Of a stretch of DNA of 64,000 nucleotides, positions 8,728-21,578 are shown piece by piece (the first letter of the stretch is position 1; the number at the start of each line of letters is the position of its first letter). This DNA comes from Paraclostridium tenue (lineage in GTDB: Bacteria > Bacillota > Clostridia > Peptostreptococcales > Peptostreptococcaceae). The notes under the pieces are model-generated. The model was not told where the DNA came from, did no database searches, and was given only the letters and a program-made list of their open reading frames with translations. A program made the translations under genes and the position numbers. Location: NCBI RefSeq assembly GCF_015668515.1, contig NZ_JADPFO010000001.1:1627327-1691326 (forward strand), in the 5' to 3' direction.

Positions 8728-9283
8728 TTGATTCTTCCTCTCTATATAATGCCTTGTAAACTAAGTAGTTTTCTTTTACTTTCTTTAAATAATTTTTAGT
8801 TTCATTAAATGGTATATTGTGTAACTTACTACCATCATGACTATATTCTGTATTACTTAACCACTTATTTACATTACCTGAACCTCCATTGTAGGCCGCT
8901 ATCACCAGTTCTAGATCATTAAACTCTTTATATAACTTGCTTAAATACCAACAGCCTATTTTTATATTTGTTTGCGGATCAAATATATCTACTTTTTCTA
9001 AATTCAATTCATCTTTTGCCCATTTTTGTGTCATATCACTTATTTGCATCAAACCTTTAGCTTTCCTTCTAGATACGGCCTTTTTATTAAATTTACTTTC
9101 CACTTTCATTATACTGTAAACTAAATTTTCATCAATATCAAATTCCTTTGAATAAGTCTGAACATATTCTTTATAAAATCTTGGATGTAATAATTTTAAT
9201 ACAAATTTTTTTTCAATACATACCCATCCTAAAACTAATAACATAAAGACTATAAATATAATTATAAATCTTTTTTTATTCAC
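8714..9283 (-). CDS. Soluble lytic murein transglycosylase (SLT family)
   Basis: Cleaves peptidoglycan glycan strands to 1,6-anhydro ends. It has an N-terminal signal anchor (about residues 4-22) and then a Slt70-type catalytic domain: the catalytic Glu in IMKVESKF (about residue 58), AKGLMQI, and AAYNGGSGNV with NYLKKV downstream. The length of 189 residues is typical of clostridial single-domain SLT proteins. The start is GTG 9283 behind AAAGGAG, overlapping coaE by 8 bases, so coaE-slt-sbp appear co-translated. Confidence 0.9.
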   Translation of the reverse strand: MNKKRFIIIFIVFMLLVLGWVCIEKKFVLKLLHPRFYKEYVQTYSKEFDIDENLVYSIMKVESKFNKKAVSRRKAKGLMQISDMTQKWAKDELNLEKVDIFDPQTNIKIGCWYLSKLYKEFNDLELVIAAYNGGSGNVNKWLSNTEYSHDGSKLHNIPFNETKNYLKKVKENYLVYKALYREEESNEKN

Positions 9284-9878
9284 ACCAATTCTCCTTTATA
9301 TATGCTATTAGTTTATTAGCTTTATATTTTAAATCATTCATATCCCCAGAATTATCTATTATATAATCTCCAAACTTTAATTTTTCATCTTGACTCATCT
9401 GAGATTTAATACGACTGATTGCTTCTTCTCTTGTAAAATTGTCTCTACTTAAAATTCTATCTATTTGTGTTTTCTCATCACAAGTTATAACTATTAGTTT
9501 GTCGACTAAATCTAGAAAATTCCCTTCTACTAATAAAGCTGCATCAACTATTACTATATTTCTATTATTAGCTTTTATATCCTCTATCCTTTTTTTTATC
9601 TCTTTTTTTATAGCAGGATGAGTTATATTATTTAGTTTTATCAACTTTTCATCATTAGCAAATACAATTGACCCTAATTTTTTTCGATCTAAAGACCCAT
9701 CTTCTCTTTTTATTTGTTCGCCAAAACTATTAAATATCTCAGTTAACAATGATTTTTTATCCATTATTTCTCTGGATATAATATCAGCATCGATTACATC
9801 TATAGAGTTTTGTCTTAGTATTTCTGATAAACTACTTTTTCCACATCCAATATTTCCAGTTAGACCTACTACTACCAT
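9276..9878 (-). CDS. coaE: Dephospho-CoA kinase
   Basis: Last step of coenzyme A synthesis: ATP-dependent phosphorylation of dephospho-CoA. The P-loop GLTGNIGCGKS is at residues 5-15, followed by IDADIISRE and the HPAIKKEI segment typical of CoaE. The length of 200 residues is standard. It lies 8 bases after polA and overlaps the transglycosylase gene; polA-coaE adjacency is common in Firmicutes. Confidence 0.95.
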   Translation of the reverse strand: MVVVGLTGNIGCGKSSLSEILRQNSIDVIDADIISREIMDKKSLLTEIFNSFGEQIKREDGSLDRKKLGSIVFANDEKLIKLNNITHPAIKKEIKKRIEDIKANNRNIVIVDAALLVEGNFLDLVDKLIVITCDEKTQIDRILSRDNFTREEAISRIKSQMSQDEKLKFGDYIIDNSGDMNDLKYKANKLIAYIKENWCE

Positions 9879-9886
9879 TTTACCAC

Positions 9887-12529
9887 CTACTTTGTTTCAT
9901 ACCAAGAATCTCCAACATTTAAGTCTACATCTAAATTAACATCCATCGATACAGCATGTTCCATCTCTTCTTTAACAATCCTTGATACTATTTCTAATTC
10001 ATCTTCACAACACTCTATTATAAGTTCATCGTGTACTTGAAGTATTAATTTTGATTTTAAATTCTTTTCTTCTAGTTTTTTATATACATTAACCATAGCT
10101 ATTTTTATTATATCTGCTGCACTACCTTGTATAGGTGCATTCATAGCTAGCCTTTTACCTAAATTTCTAACCACTACATTTCCAGAATTTATTTCAGGTA
10201 TATATCTTCTTCTATTTAAAATAGTTTTTACATATCCATCTCTTTTAGCTTCTTCTATAGTGTTATCCATGTATGTTTTTATATCTTCATACGTATTTAA
10301 ATAACTATCTATATACATTTTAGCTTCTTTTACTGGTATATGAAGATTTTGTGATAAACCAAAATCACTTATACCATATACTATACCAAAATTTACTGCC
10401 TTTGCAGCACTTCTTTTTTCACTTGTTACATCTTTTATATCAATCCCAAAAACTTGAGATGCTGTTTTTGTATGTATATCAACATTATGATTAAATGCAT
10501 CTATCATATGCTCATCTTGACTCATATGAGCCAATACTCTTAATTCTATTTGAGAATAATCTGCATCAACCAACTTACAATTATCATCTGCTATAAATAC
10601 TTTTCTTATGTTTCTACCTAACTCTAATCTTACCGGTATATTTTGAAGATTAGGTTCTGTAGATGAAATTCTACCTGTTGTTGTTATCGTTTGGTTAAAT
10701 GAAGAATGTATTCTTTTACTTATAGGATTTATTATATTTATTAATCCATCTACATAAGTAGACTTTAATTTTACAATTTGTCTATACTCAGTTATTTTGT
10801 CTATTATTTCATGTTTATCTCTTAATTTTTCTAGTACCTCAGCATTAGTTGAATATCCAGTTTTAGTTTTCTTTATAACTGGTAATTCCAACTTCTCAAA
10901 TAATATAACTCCTAATTGCTTAGGTGAGTTAATATTAAATTCCTCTCCTGCAAGTTTATATATTTCTTGTTCTAATTTATCTATAGATAATTTAAATTCT
11001 TCACCTAATTCTATTAATTTATCCTTATCTACCATTACTCCTTCGTATTCCATATATCCTAAAACTTCAACCAAAGGCATTTCTACATGATAGAATAAAC
11101 CATCCATATCCATATCATTTAGTTTTTCTTCCATTTTAGAAACTACGTTTTCAATAAGATTAACTATACTTCCTATATGATTATTTAATTCTTCTTTATC
11201 TAAATCTTCATATTTTTTAGCCTTTACACCTTTTCCTAATAGCTCTTCCATAGATTTTATTTTTTGTCCAAAATAATTCATAGCTATAGAATCATATGTA
11301 TAATTAGAGCTACTTGAGTCTATAAGGTATTCAGCTATAGATATATCAAAATACATATTATTTAAAGATATATCATATGGTCTTAATGCTATATAATCTG
11401 CTTTTAAGTCATATCCATATTTTCTTATATCTTTATCTATTAATATATTTTTTACTTCATCTATTTGATTTTCATTTATGTAGTATATATCTTCTCCGTT
11501 TACACTTAAGTAAATAGATATTATATTTTTTTCAAGTATATTACCACTTTTCTTAACTGTCTTTAAAATCAACTTACCTTTACTTTTTACTTCTTTAATA
11601 AATTCAGATATATCTTCAAGATGTTCTACATTTATTTTTAACTCTTTAGATTCTCCATTTTCTTGTGAATTTTCTCCTAATCTTGCTATTAAACTATTAA
11701 AACCTAGTTCATTAAAAACTTCAATTAATCTAGATTTATCATAATCCCCAAATATTAATTCATCTAAATTAACTTCTATAGGAACATCTCTAATAATAGT
11801 TGCTAATCTCTTGCTCATTATCGCCAATTCTTTATTTTCTTGAAGTTTCTTCTTTGGACTACCTTTTATACTATCTATATTTTCGATTATATTCTCAATA
11901 CTACCAAATTCTTTTATAAGTTTTATCCCTGTTACTTCTCCAATTCCAGGTACTCCTGGTATATTATCTGACTTATCTCCCATAAGTCCTTTTAAGTCTA
12001 TAAATTGAGTTGGAGTCATTTGATATTTTTTCATAACTTCATCAAAGTCATATTCTTCTACTTCTCCTACACCTTTTTTAGTTATAAGTGTAGTCGTAGT
12101 GTTTGATGCTAATTGTATAGCATCTTTATCTCCTGTAACTATATATACTTTATATCCTTCTTGCTCTGCTTTTAATGATACTGTACCAATTATATCATCA
12201 GCTTCATAGCCTTCTAATTCTAATCTATTTATATTAAAAGCATCCAATAAATTTTTTAATGGTTCTAGCTGTTCTCTTAATTCATCTGGCATCTTCTTTC
12301 TACCAGCTTTATATTCTTTATATTCTAAATGTCTAAAAGTCGGAGCTTTTTTATCAAATGCAACACTTATATGTGTAGGTTTGTACACTTCTATTATCTT
12401 AAATAACATAGTTGTAAATCCATATATAGCATTTGTATGTAAGCCTTGTTTATTAGTCAAGTCAGGTAATGCATAAAAAGCTCTATTAACTATTGAGTTT
12501 CCATCTATTATAACTAAAGTTTTATCCAA
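9887..12529 (-). CDS. polA: DNA polymerase I
   Basis: Repair and Okazaki-fragment polymerase. The N-terminal 5'-3' exonuclease domain (about 1-290) has GYEADDIIGT and GDKSDNIPGVPGIG. The middle domain (about 300-465) corresponds to the 3'-5' exonuclease but lacks the DxE catalytic pair, reading KTVKKSGN where D-x-E is expected, so proofreading is probably absent, as in Bacillus PolA. The C-terminal polymerase has motif A (DADYSQIELR), motif B (RSAAKAVNFGIVYG) and motif C (QVHDELI). I choose TTG 12529 as start because AGGAG abuts the in-frame GTG at 12538 and leaves it no spacing; this gives 880 residues. Confidence 0.95.
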   Translation of the reverse strand: MDKTLVIIDGNSIVNRAFYALPDLTNKQGLHTNAIYGFTTMLFKIIEVYKPTHISVAFDKKAPTFRHLEYKEYKAGRKKMPDELREQLEPLKNLLDAFNINRLELEGYEADDIIGTVSLKAEQEGYKVYIVTGDKDAIQLASNTTTTLITKKGVGEVEEYDFDEVMKKYQMTPTQFIDLKGLMGDKSDNIPGVPGIGEVTGIKLIKEFGSIENIIENIDSIKGSPKKKLQENKELAIMSKRLATIIRDVPIEVNLDELIFGDYDKSRLIEVFNELGFNSLIARLGENSQENGESKELKINVEHLEDISEFIKEVKSKGKLILKTVKKSGNILEKNIISIYLSVNGEDIYYINENQIDEVKNILIDKDIRKYGYDLKADYIALRPYDISLNNMYFDISIAEYLIDSSSSNYTYDSIAMNYFGQKIKSMEELLGKGVKAKKYEDLDKEELNNHIGSIVNLIENVVSKMEEKLNDMDMDGLFYHVEMPLVEVLGYMEYEGVMVDKDKLIELGEEFKLSIDKLEQEIYKLAGEEFNINSPKQLGVILFEKLELPVIKKTKTGYSTNAEVLEKLRDKHEIIDKITEYRQIVKLKSTYVDGLINIINPISKRIHSSFNQTITTTGRISSTEPNLQNIPVRLELGRNIRKVFIADDNCKLVDADYSQIELRVLAHMSQDEHMIDAFNHNVDIHTKTASQVFGIDIKDVTSEKRSAAKAVNFGIVYGISDFGLSQNLHIPVKEAKMYIDSYLNTYEDIKTYMDNTIEEAKRDGYVKTILNRRRYIPEINSGNVVVRNLGKRLAMNAPIQGSAADIIKIAMVNVYKKLEEKNLKSKLILQVHDELIIECCEDELEIVSRIVKEEMEHAVSMDVNLDVDLNVGDSWYETK

Positions 12530-12625
12530 GTTTATCACTCCTAATTATTTATCCTTTGTATTATTGCCAATTTGTATTATATTTAATATTACCATATTAT
12601 TTAAAGTATATTAAGAGAAAATATA

Positions 12626-12654
12626 TTGCGAAACATTTTTTCAACTGATATAAT
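12626..12654 (+). promoter_or_regulatory. Promoter of tRNA-Leu
   Basis: TTGCGA (12626-12631) and TATAAT (12649-12654) are separated by exactly 17 bases. The tRNA begins 13 bases after the -10 box. Confidence 0.8.
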
Positions 12655-12667
12655 TAAACTATAACAA

Positions 12668-12754
12668 GCCGGTTTGCTGGAATAGGCAGACGGGGCGGAC
12701 TCAAAATCCGTTGGTAGTGATACCGTGTGGGTTCAAGTCCCACAACCGGCACCA
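12668..12754 (+). tRNA. tRNA-Leu (anticodon CAA)
   Basis: An 87-nt class II tRNA. The acceptor stem GCCGGTT pairs with AACCGGC, the discriminator is A, and CCA is encoded (12752-12754). The anticodon loop CTCAAAA gives CAA, reading UUG. A long variable arm and the T-loop GTTCAAGTC are present. It has its own promoter and shares a terminator with PFOR. Confidence 0.96.
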
Positions 12755-12756
12755 AT

Positions 12757-12791
12757 AAAAAAGAGAATAGATTTAATCTATTCTCTTTTTT
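12757..12791. terminator. Bidirectional terminator of tRNA-Leu and PFOR
   Basis: 17-bp perfect arms AAAAAAGAGAATAGATT / AATCTATTCTCTTTTTT with a 1-base loop between convergent transcripts. Confidence 0.9.
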
Positions 12792-12796
12792 GTTAT

Positions 12797-16354
<3,558 letters not shown>

Positions 16355-16429
16355 TTAGATTATGTATTTAAGTTTCTTATTTTAGTCATAAAATATTATC
16401 TGCATTATTTAATTATATATACCAATTTC

Positions 16430-16487
16430 TTAATAAACTAAAAAATACTCCCTATTTACAAATAGGGAGTATTTTTTAGTTTATTAA
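16430..16487 (-). terminator. 28-bp perfect inverted repeat terminator of lipoprotein gene
   Basis: Arms 16430-16457 and 16460-16487 are perfectly complementary with a 2-base loop. The core is ACTCCCTATTT / AAATAGGGAGT flanked by A6/T6 tracts. It reaches into the last codons of the gene at 16476-17198. Confidence 0.85.
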
Positions 16488-17198
16488 TTTTGCTAGTGAA
16501 TTTACAATCGATGATTTAGAAACTTGTGAGATACTTGTTATTTTATCATTTTCTTGAGCTACTGCAATTATATCTTCTAATGTATCTTTATTGTTGTCTA
16601 AAATGTAATAACTTATTATTTTATTGCTATTCTCACTGTATGCAAATGCATTTGGTGCATCTAAACCAGTTTCTTTAGCAAAATCTTTTATACTTTTTCC
16701 TTCATACGATTTTAGCGAAATACCTTTTAATTTATCCATACTTAAATATTTTTGCTTATTGTAAAAATCTATTATGACATTTGATGAAGATGCATATTCA
16801 GGCAAGTTTTCAAATCCAGATGAAACTCCTACAAATTCATTAGTTTTTACATCAACTACTTTATTATTATCTATATCTACATACAGTGCACTATTTTCGT
16901 ATCCTTCCTTTGGATATACCAATTCTATATCTAATTTACTTAAAAGTTGATTAAAGTCTAAATTCTTACAATTTTTAAATTTATCAATGTTAATGTAGTA
17001 TGTTGTTAAATATGGCTTACCCATATTTTTAACAACATAGTCATAATCTTTTCCCATTATTTCGCTTATATCATTTTGAACTTTCGTTATATTCTTTTGT
17101 TGAGTAGCTTTATCTACGTTCTTATCTTTATTCATACTGCATCCTGAGATTATTAGTATGGAAATTAGCACAGTGCTAATTAATTTAACTTTCCTCAT
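16476..17198 (-). CDS. Putative lipoprotein of unknown function
   Basis: A 240-residue exported protein with a signal peptide ending in the lipobox IISGC (Cys20). After that comes a Lys/Asp/Asn-rich linker and a globular part with no motif I recognise. Two internal segments have a similar shape (DKLKGISLKSYEGKSIKDFA and EIMGKDYDYVVKNMGKPY), reminiscent of SmpA/BamE-like folds, but this is weak. ATG 17198 follows GGAGG. It is monocistronic and divergent from the LysR regulator, so regulation by that protein is possible. Confidence 0.7.
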   Translation of the reverse strand: MRKVKLISTVLISILIISGCSMNKDKNVDKATQQKNITKVQNDISEIMGKDYDYVVKNMGKPYLTTYYINIDKFKNCKNLDFNQLLSKLDIELVYPKEGYENSALYVDIDNNKVVDVKTNEFVGVSSGFENLPEYASSSNVIIDFYNKQKYLSMDKLKGISLKSYEGKSIKDFAKETGLDAPNAFAYSENSNKIISYYILDNNKDTLEDIIAVAQENDKITSISQVSKSSIVNSLAKLIN

Positions 17199-17345
17199 AT
17201 ACTAATCCTCCTAAATTTACTTATAGTTAATTATATAATATTTATCTTAATTAAATAACCTATATCAGAATATTGTAATATTTTTGTAAGACTTCTCTTT
17301 TAAATCGACATTTGCCTTTATATTTTTTCTAAGTACTTAGTTGTA

Positions 17346-17354
17346 TGCTATAAT
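17346..17354 (+). promoter_or_regulatory. Extended -10 promoter of the LysR gene
   Basis: TGCTATAAT is an extended -10 element, 32 bases before the start codon. No good -35 hexamer is visible. Confidence 0.5.
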
Positions 17355-17386
17355 ATATTATGACAAATTTAGGGGGGGACATTTTT

Positions 17387-18307
17387 ATGGACTTAAAACA
17401 ACTAGAAGTTTTTGTAGCTGTTGCAAAGTATAATAGTTTTTCTAAAGCTGCAAAAGAGTTATTTCTTACACAACCTACAGTTAGTGCTCATATTCAGAAT
17501 TTAGAAAAAAATTTCGATACAGTTTTAGTAAATAGAAATAATAAAGTAATAACACTTACTAGATCAGGTGAAATTTTATATGAGCATGCTATTTATATAT
17601 TAAATAATTGTAAAAAAGCTGTTTATGATATTAAAGAGTATAATGGAAAAATTGAAGGAGTAATAGATATAGCTTGTAGTTCTATTCCTGAAACATATAT
17701 ACTTCCTGACTTTTTAAAAAACTTTTATAGTAACTATCCAAATGTGAAATTTAGCATTAGCAGATATGATTCTCAAGATGCTATATCTGAAATCTTAAAT
17801 GAACGTAGCAGCTTCGGATTTGTGGGATCTAAAATTAATAATAAAAAAATTCAGTATATAGACTTAATAGATGATGAACTTGTTTTAATAGCTCCAATTG
17901 ACTTAGTTATAGAAAATGAAGATAATTATATTGATATAGAAAAATTGCATGACCTAAAGTTTATAATGAGAAAAGATGGATCTGGAACACAAAGTATAGT
18001 TATAAATAAACTTAAATCTAATAAAATTTCAATAAACAGTCTAGATACTATTGCTTATGTAGAATCTAATGAATCTATAAAAGAAATGGTTAGGTTAGGA
18101 CTTGGGGTATCTTTTGTTTCATATAATTCTGTTATAGATGATATAAATCTTAAAAAGATAAGATATTATAAAATTAAAAATTTAAAATTTGATAGAAAAT
18201 TTTATTTTGCATATTCAAACAAAAAAACTTTTTCTCCATTAGAATATAAATTTTTAGATAGTATTTGTGATTATTTCAATATTGATATAAATAAAAAAGA
18301 TAAGTGA
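17387..18307 (+). CDS. LysR-family transcriptional regulator
   Basis: DNA-binding regulator of 306 residues. The N-terminal winged helix-turn-helix is canonical (FSKAAKELFLTQPTVSAHIQNLE, residues about 18-40), followed by a type-2 periplasmic-binding-protein effector domain (about 88-295). The effector is not predictable; CysB/CysL-like family members are the nearest by feel. I place the start at ATG 17387, preceded by GGGGGGG; the ATG at 17360 has no ribosome site. LysR proteins usually control a divergent gene, which here is the lipoprotein at 16476-17198. Confidence 0.93.
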   Translation: MDLKQLEVFVAVAKYNSFSKAAKELFLTQPTVSAHIQNLEKNFDTVLVNRNNKVITLTRSGEILYEHAIYILNNCKKAVYDIKEYNGKIEGVIDIACSSIPETYILPDFLKNFYSNYPNVKFSISRYDSQDAISEILNERSSFGFVGSKINNKKIQYIDLIDDELVLIAPIDLVIENEDNYIDIEKLHDLKFIMRKDGSGTQSIVINKLKSNKISINSLDTIAYVESNESIKEMVRLGLGVSFVSYNSVIDDINLKKIRYYKIKNLKFDRKFYFAYSNKKTFSPLEYKFLDSICDYFNIDINKKDK

Positions 18308-18334
18308 TAAATCACTTATCTTTTTTATTTATAT
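18285..18334. terminator. 24-bp perfect bidirectional terminator
   Basis: Arms 18285-18308 and 18311-18334 with a 2-base loop; core GATAAGTGAT / ATCACTTATC. It includes the last codons and stop of the LysR gene and ends one base short of the aminopeptidase stop codon. Confidence 0.9.
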
Positions 18335-18335
18335 A

Positions 18336-19730
18336 TTATGCTTCTATTGTATAAAATGCTTTATAACCTTTGTACATTTCATATATATCTGCTTTAGATA
18401 CTATTTCATATGGTGCATGCATGTTTAATACACCTACTCCACAATCTATCACTTCTGCTCCTTGTTCAGCTAATATATGGGCGATTGTTCCACCGCCACC
18501 TTGGTCTACTTTACCAAGTTCAGCTATTTGCCATACAACCTCAGCTTTATCAAATATTCTTCTTACTTGTGCTGCAAATTCTGCATTAGCATCATTGCAT
18601 CCACTCTTACCTCTAGCTCCTGTATACTTAGTTAAAGCTACCCCATATCCCATATAGCATGCATTTCTCTTGTCAAGTACATCTGGGTATGTAGGATCAA
18701 ATCCTGCAGAAACATCAGCAGATAATACTTTAGAATTAGCCATAGCTCTTCTTACTTTAAGTTCACAGTAATTTCCTTCTATGTTTATAAGCTCAGCTAC
18801 AGTATTTTCAAAGAATCTTGAATGCATTCCTGTATTTCCTTTTGATCCTATTTCTTCCTTATCTACACATAACGCAACTGCTGTATATCTTGGGTTTTCA
18901 ATATCAAATATAGATTTTACTGCAGCATAAGAACATACTCTATCATCATGTCCATAAGCTATAATCATAGATTTATCAAGTCCTAAATGTCTAGCTTTTC
19001 CAGCTGGAACTATTTCTATTTCTGCTGTTAAGAAATCTTTTTCTGTCATATCGTATTTTTCATTTAATAATTTTAATACATTTGCAGAAACTGCATCTTT
19101 TTCTTCACCTTCTAATGGCATATGCCCAACTAAAAGATTTAAAGCTTCACCAGTTATACCATCAGCTAATTTCTTTTGCATTTGATCAGCTGATAAATGT
19201 ATTAATAAATCTGTTATACAAAATACTGGATCATTATCATCTTCACCTATACATATATCAACTTTAGTTCCATCATTTAATATTGCAACTCCATGTAATG
19301 ATAATGGTAATGCTGTCCATTGATACTTTTTAATTCCACCATAATAATGAGTTTTTAATAAAGCCATTTTCCCATCTTCATATAGTGGATTTGGTTTTAA
19401 ATCTAGTCTAGGAGAATCTATGTGTCCACCAACTATTCTCATTCCATTTTGTAATTCTTCTTGTCCTATTACAAATAATGCAACACCTTTGTCTTTATTA
19501 TTTGCATATATTTTGTCCCCTGCTGATAAACTTCCTTTTGACATGGCTTCTTCTATAGATATATATCCATTTTCTTTAGCTTGTCTTATTATTTCTCTAG
19601 CTGATGTTCTTTCTGTCTTACCTGCATCTAAAAACTTCATATAGCCATTTGCATAATCCATAACACTATTTAACTCTTTGTTTTCATTAATTTGATTCCA
19701 TGCATTTTTAAATTCATGTCTTAAGTCCAT
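18336..19730 (-). CDS. apeA: M18 family aminopeptidase
   Basis: Cytosolic zinc aminopeptidase that removes N-terminal residues from peptides. Of 464 residues, the metal and catalytic motifs are GGHIDSPR (about 101-108), DKEEIGSKG (about 287-295), SADVSAGFDP and a C-terminal DQGGGGT with NMHAPYE. The length and these motifs fit the bacterial M18 group (aminopeptidase 1). ATG 19730 follows GGGAG. It is monocistronic. Confidence 0.93.
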   Translation of the reverse strand: MDLRHEFKNAWNQINENKELNSVMDYANGYMKFLDAGKTERTSAREIIRQAKENGYISIEEAMSKGSLSAGDKIYANNKDKGVALFVIGQEELQNGMRIVGGHIDSPRLDLKPNPLYEDGKMALLKTHYYGGIKKYQWTALPLSLHGVAILNDGTKVDICIGEDDNDPVFCITDLLIHLSADQMQKKLADGITGEALNLLVGHMPLEGEEKDAVSANVLKLLNEKYDMTEKDFLTAEIEIVPAGKARHLGLDKSMIIAYGHDDRVCSYAAVKSIFDIENPRYTAVALCVDKEEIGSKGNTGMHSRFFENTVAELINIEGNYCELKVRRAMANSKVLSADVSAGFDPTYPDVLDKRNACYMGYGVALTKYTGARGKSGCNDANAEFAAQVRRIFDKAEVVWQIAELGKVDQGGGGTIAHILAEQGAEVIDCGVGVLNMHAPYEIVSKADIYEMYKGYKAFYTIEA

Positions 19731-19800
19731 AACAATACTCCCTTTCTAGTAAAATTTTTCCTTACGATAATTATAGCACACTTACAATATTAGGCTTATA

Positions 19801-20025
19801 TTATTTTTGGTTCTTTTGTTTTTTCATAGCTTCTTCATATTCTTCAGGTGAAACAACCTTAATATTTTCTAATCTTGATCTAAAATGTCCTCTAAAGTGC
19901 TCTAAATACTCTTTTCTTAACCCTTCTCTTTCTTTATGTTCTTCTTCTGTTAAACCTTCACCTTTATGTTTTTTTGCTAATTCATTTATTCTATTTAATT
20001 TGTCTCTATCAAATTCGTTATTCAT
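19801..20025 (-). CDS. DUF896 / YnzC-family small protein
   Basis: A 74-residue charged helical protein. The segment RINELAKKHKGEGLTEEE followed by EREGLRKEYLEHFRGHFRSRL matches the UPF0291/YnzC family, a small helical hairpin of unknown function. It has an AGGAGTG ribosome site at ATG 20025 and lies 12 bases after the MocR regulator gene, so the two are probably co-transcribed. Confidence 0.9.
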   Translation of the reverse strand: MNNEFDRDKLNRINELAKKHKGEGLTEEEHKEREGLRKEYLEHFRGHFRSRLENIKVVSPEEYEEAMKKQKNQK

Positions 20026-20037
20026 TTATTATCACTC

Positions 20038-21462
20038 CTAAAAAAATAGTTTATTTTCTTTAAATTCTTCTGTATTTTTATAATTAGTTAAAAATTCATC
20101 TATATTTTTTGATATTATATCTATTCCCTTTTCTATTTCACATATACTTGGTTGTGCTATATTTATTCTAAAGAACCTATCATCTATAGATGTGTCAAAA
20201 AAATGACTTCCTGATAAAATTGATACCCCTTTTTTTAAAATATATGAACTAAATTCTTTAGATGAGTACCCTCTTGGCAATTCTAAAAAGAAGTTTATAC
20301 CTCCAGATGGAACTTTTAGCTTAAGTTTTTCTCCTAAATTCTTAACTATCAATTTTGATGCTAGTTCAAATTTTTCACTATAAGCTTTTTCTAACTTTTT
20401 TATATATTCATCCCAATCAAAATTTTCCATGTAATGATACATAGACCTTTGAATGATACCTGATGTTGAGATATCAGAAGAATACTTAGCCCATAAAATT
20501 TTTTTTAAAATTTCACTCGGCATCTCAACTAAACCTATTCTAAGTCCTGGCATAAGTATTTTAGAAAAACTTTTTATATAAATTACTCTTCCTTTATCAT
20601 CATAACTTCTTAAAGGGTAATTTATATGAGAACTAAATTTTAAATCACTCATAAAATCATCTTCTAATATATAAAAATCATATTTTTCAGCTAATTCTAT
20701 AAGCTTTTTCTTTTTATATATTGAATATGTTATACCTGTTGGATTTTGATAATTAGGCATTGTATAAATTATCTTAGGTCTTGTTTTTTCAAGCTTTAAT
20801 TTTAATATGCCTATATCTATACCATCTTCTAGCATCGGTATACTTATAATCTTTGCACCTCTATTTTTAAATACTTCTAAGGCCCCTCTATATGTAGGTT
20901 CTTCAACAAAAACTAAATCTGAGTAATTTATAATACCTTTACATACAATATCTATGCCTTGTTGAGCTCCTGAAATTATTTGGATATTATCTTTATGAGT
21001 ATTTATATTTAATTTTTTTAAATAATCTACTAATTTCTCTCTTAGATTCAAAAATCCTAGTCCATCATCATATTCAAATATAGAATTACCTTCTTTTTCT
21101 AAAGCCATATTTATAGATTCTTTAAAATCATCAACTGGAAACATATCTATTGATGGATTTCCATTATCAAATCTTATAATACCATCCATTTCTATAGATT
21201 TTTCTTTATTTATACTCCTATTTACATCAGATACAAAAGTTCCACTACCTATATTTTTATATACATAGCCTTCTTTTTCTAATAGCTCATATACTTTTAC
21301 TATAGTAGTATTATTAACTTCTAGTAACTTTGCTAAAGTTCTTATTGGTGGAAGTTTTTTATTTGCTTTTATTTCATCTTCTATAATCATTTTCTTTATA
21401 TGATTATAAATCTGTAAATATTTAGGACTATTTTCTTTTATTATAAATTTATATTTATCCAT
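20038..21462 (-). CDS. MocR-type regulator (GntR HTH plus aminotransferase-like domain)
   Basis: Transcriptional regulator of 474 residues. The N-terminal GntR winged helix (about 12-75) has KLPPIRTLAKLLEVNNTTIVKVYELLE, and it is fused to a class I aminotransferase fold that binds PLP. The PLP lysine is visible in IKSFSKI (about residue 300), with YQNPTG upstream and PGLRIG downstream. MocR proteins often regulate PLP, GABA, cell-wall or amino-acid genes and act on divergent neighbours; the divergent gene here is the PHP phosphatase 116 bases away. No pdx genes are present. Confidence 0.92.
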   Translation of the reverse strand: MDKYKFIIKENSPKYLQIYNHIKKMIIEDEIKANKKLPPIRTLAKLLEVNNTTIVKVYELLEKEGYVYKNIGSGTFVSDVNRSINKEKSIEMDGIIRFDNGNPSIDMFPVDDFKESINMALEKEGNSIFEYDDGLGFLNLREKLVDYLKKLNINTHKDNIQIISGAQQGIDIVCKGIINYSDLVFVEEPTYRGALEVFKNRGAKIISIPMLEDGIDIGILKLKLEKTRPKIIYTMPNYQNPTGITYSIYKKKKLIELAEKYDFYILEDDFMSDLKFSSHINYPLRSYDDKGRVIYIKSFSKILMPGLRIGLVEMPSEILKKILWAKYSSDISTSGIIQRSMYHYMENFDWDEYIKKLEKAYSEKFELASKLIVKNLGEKLKLKVPSGGINFFLELPRGYSSKEFSSYILKKGVSILSGSHFFDTSIDDRFFRINIAQPSICEIEKGIDIISKNIDEFLTNYKNTEEFKENKLFF

Positions 21463-21578
21463 TTTATCCCCACTTAAAACGATATTATTTATATATGCCT
21501 TTGTTGATGCACATATCTATATTTGATATTATTATGTATATATAATACCAAAATTTTTTAAAAAAGGGGATAATAATT

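Noticed and set aside
12541..12667. Riboswitch or T-box between polA and tRNA-Leu
   Set aside because: Only a normal -35/-10 promoter for the tRNA is visible; no conserved T-box or riboswitch core is seen.
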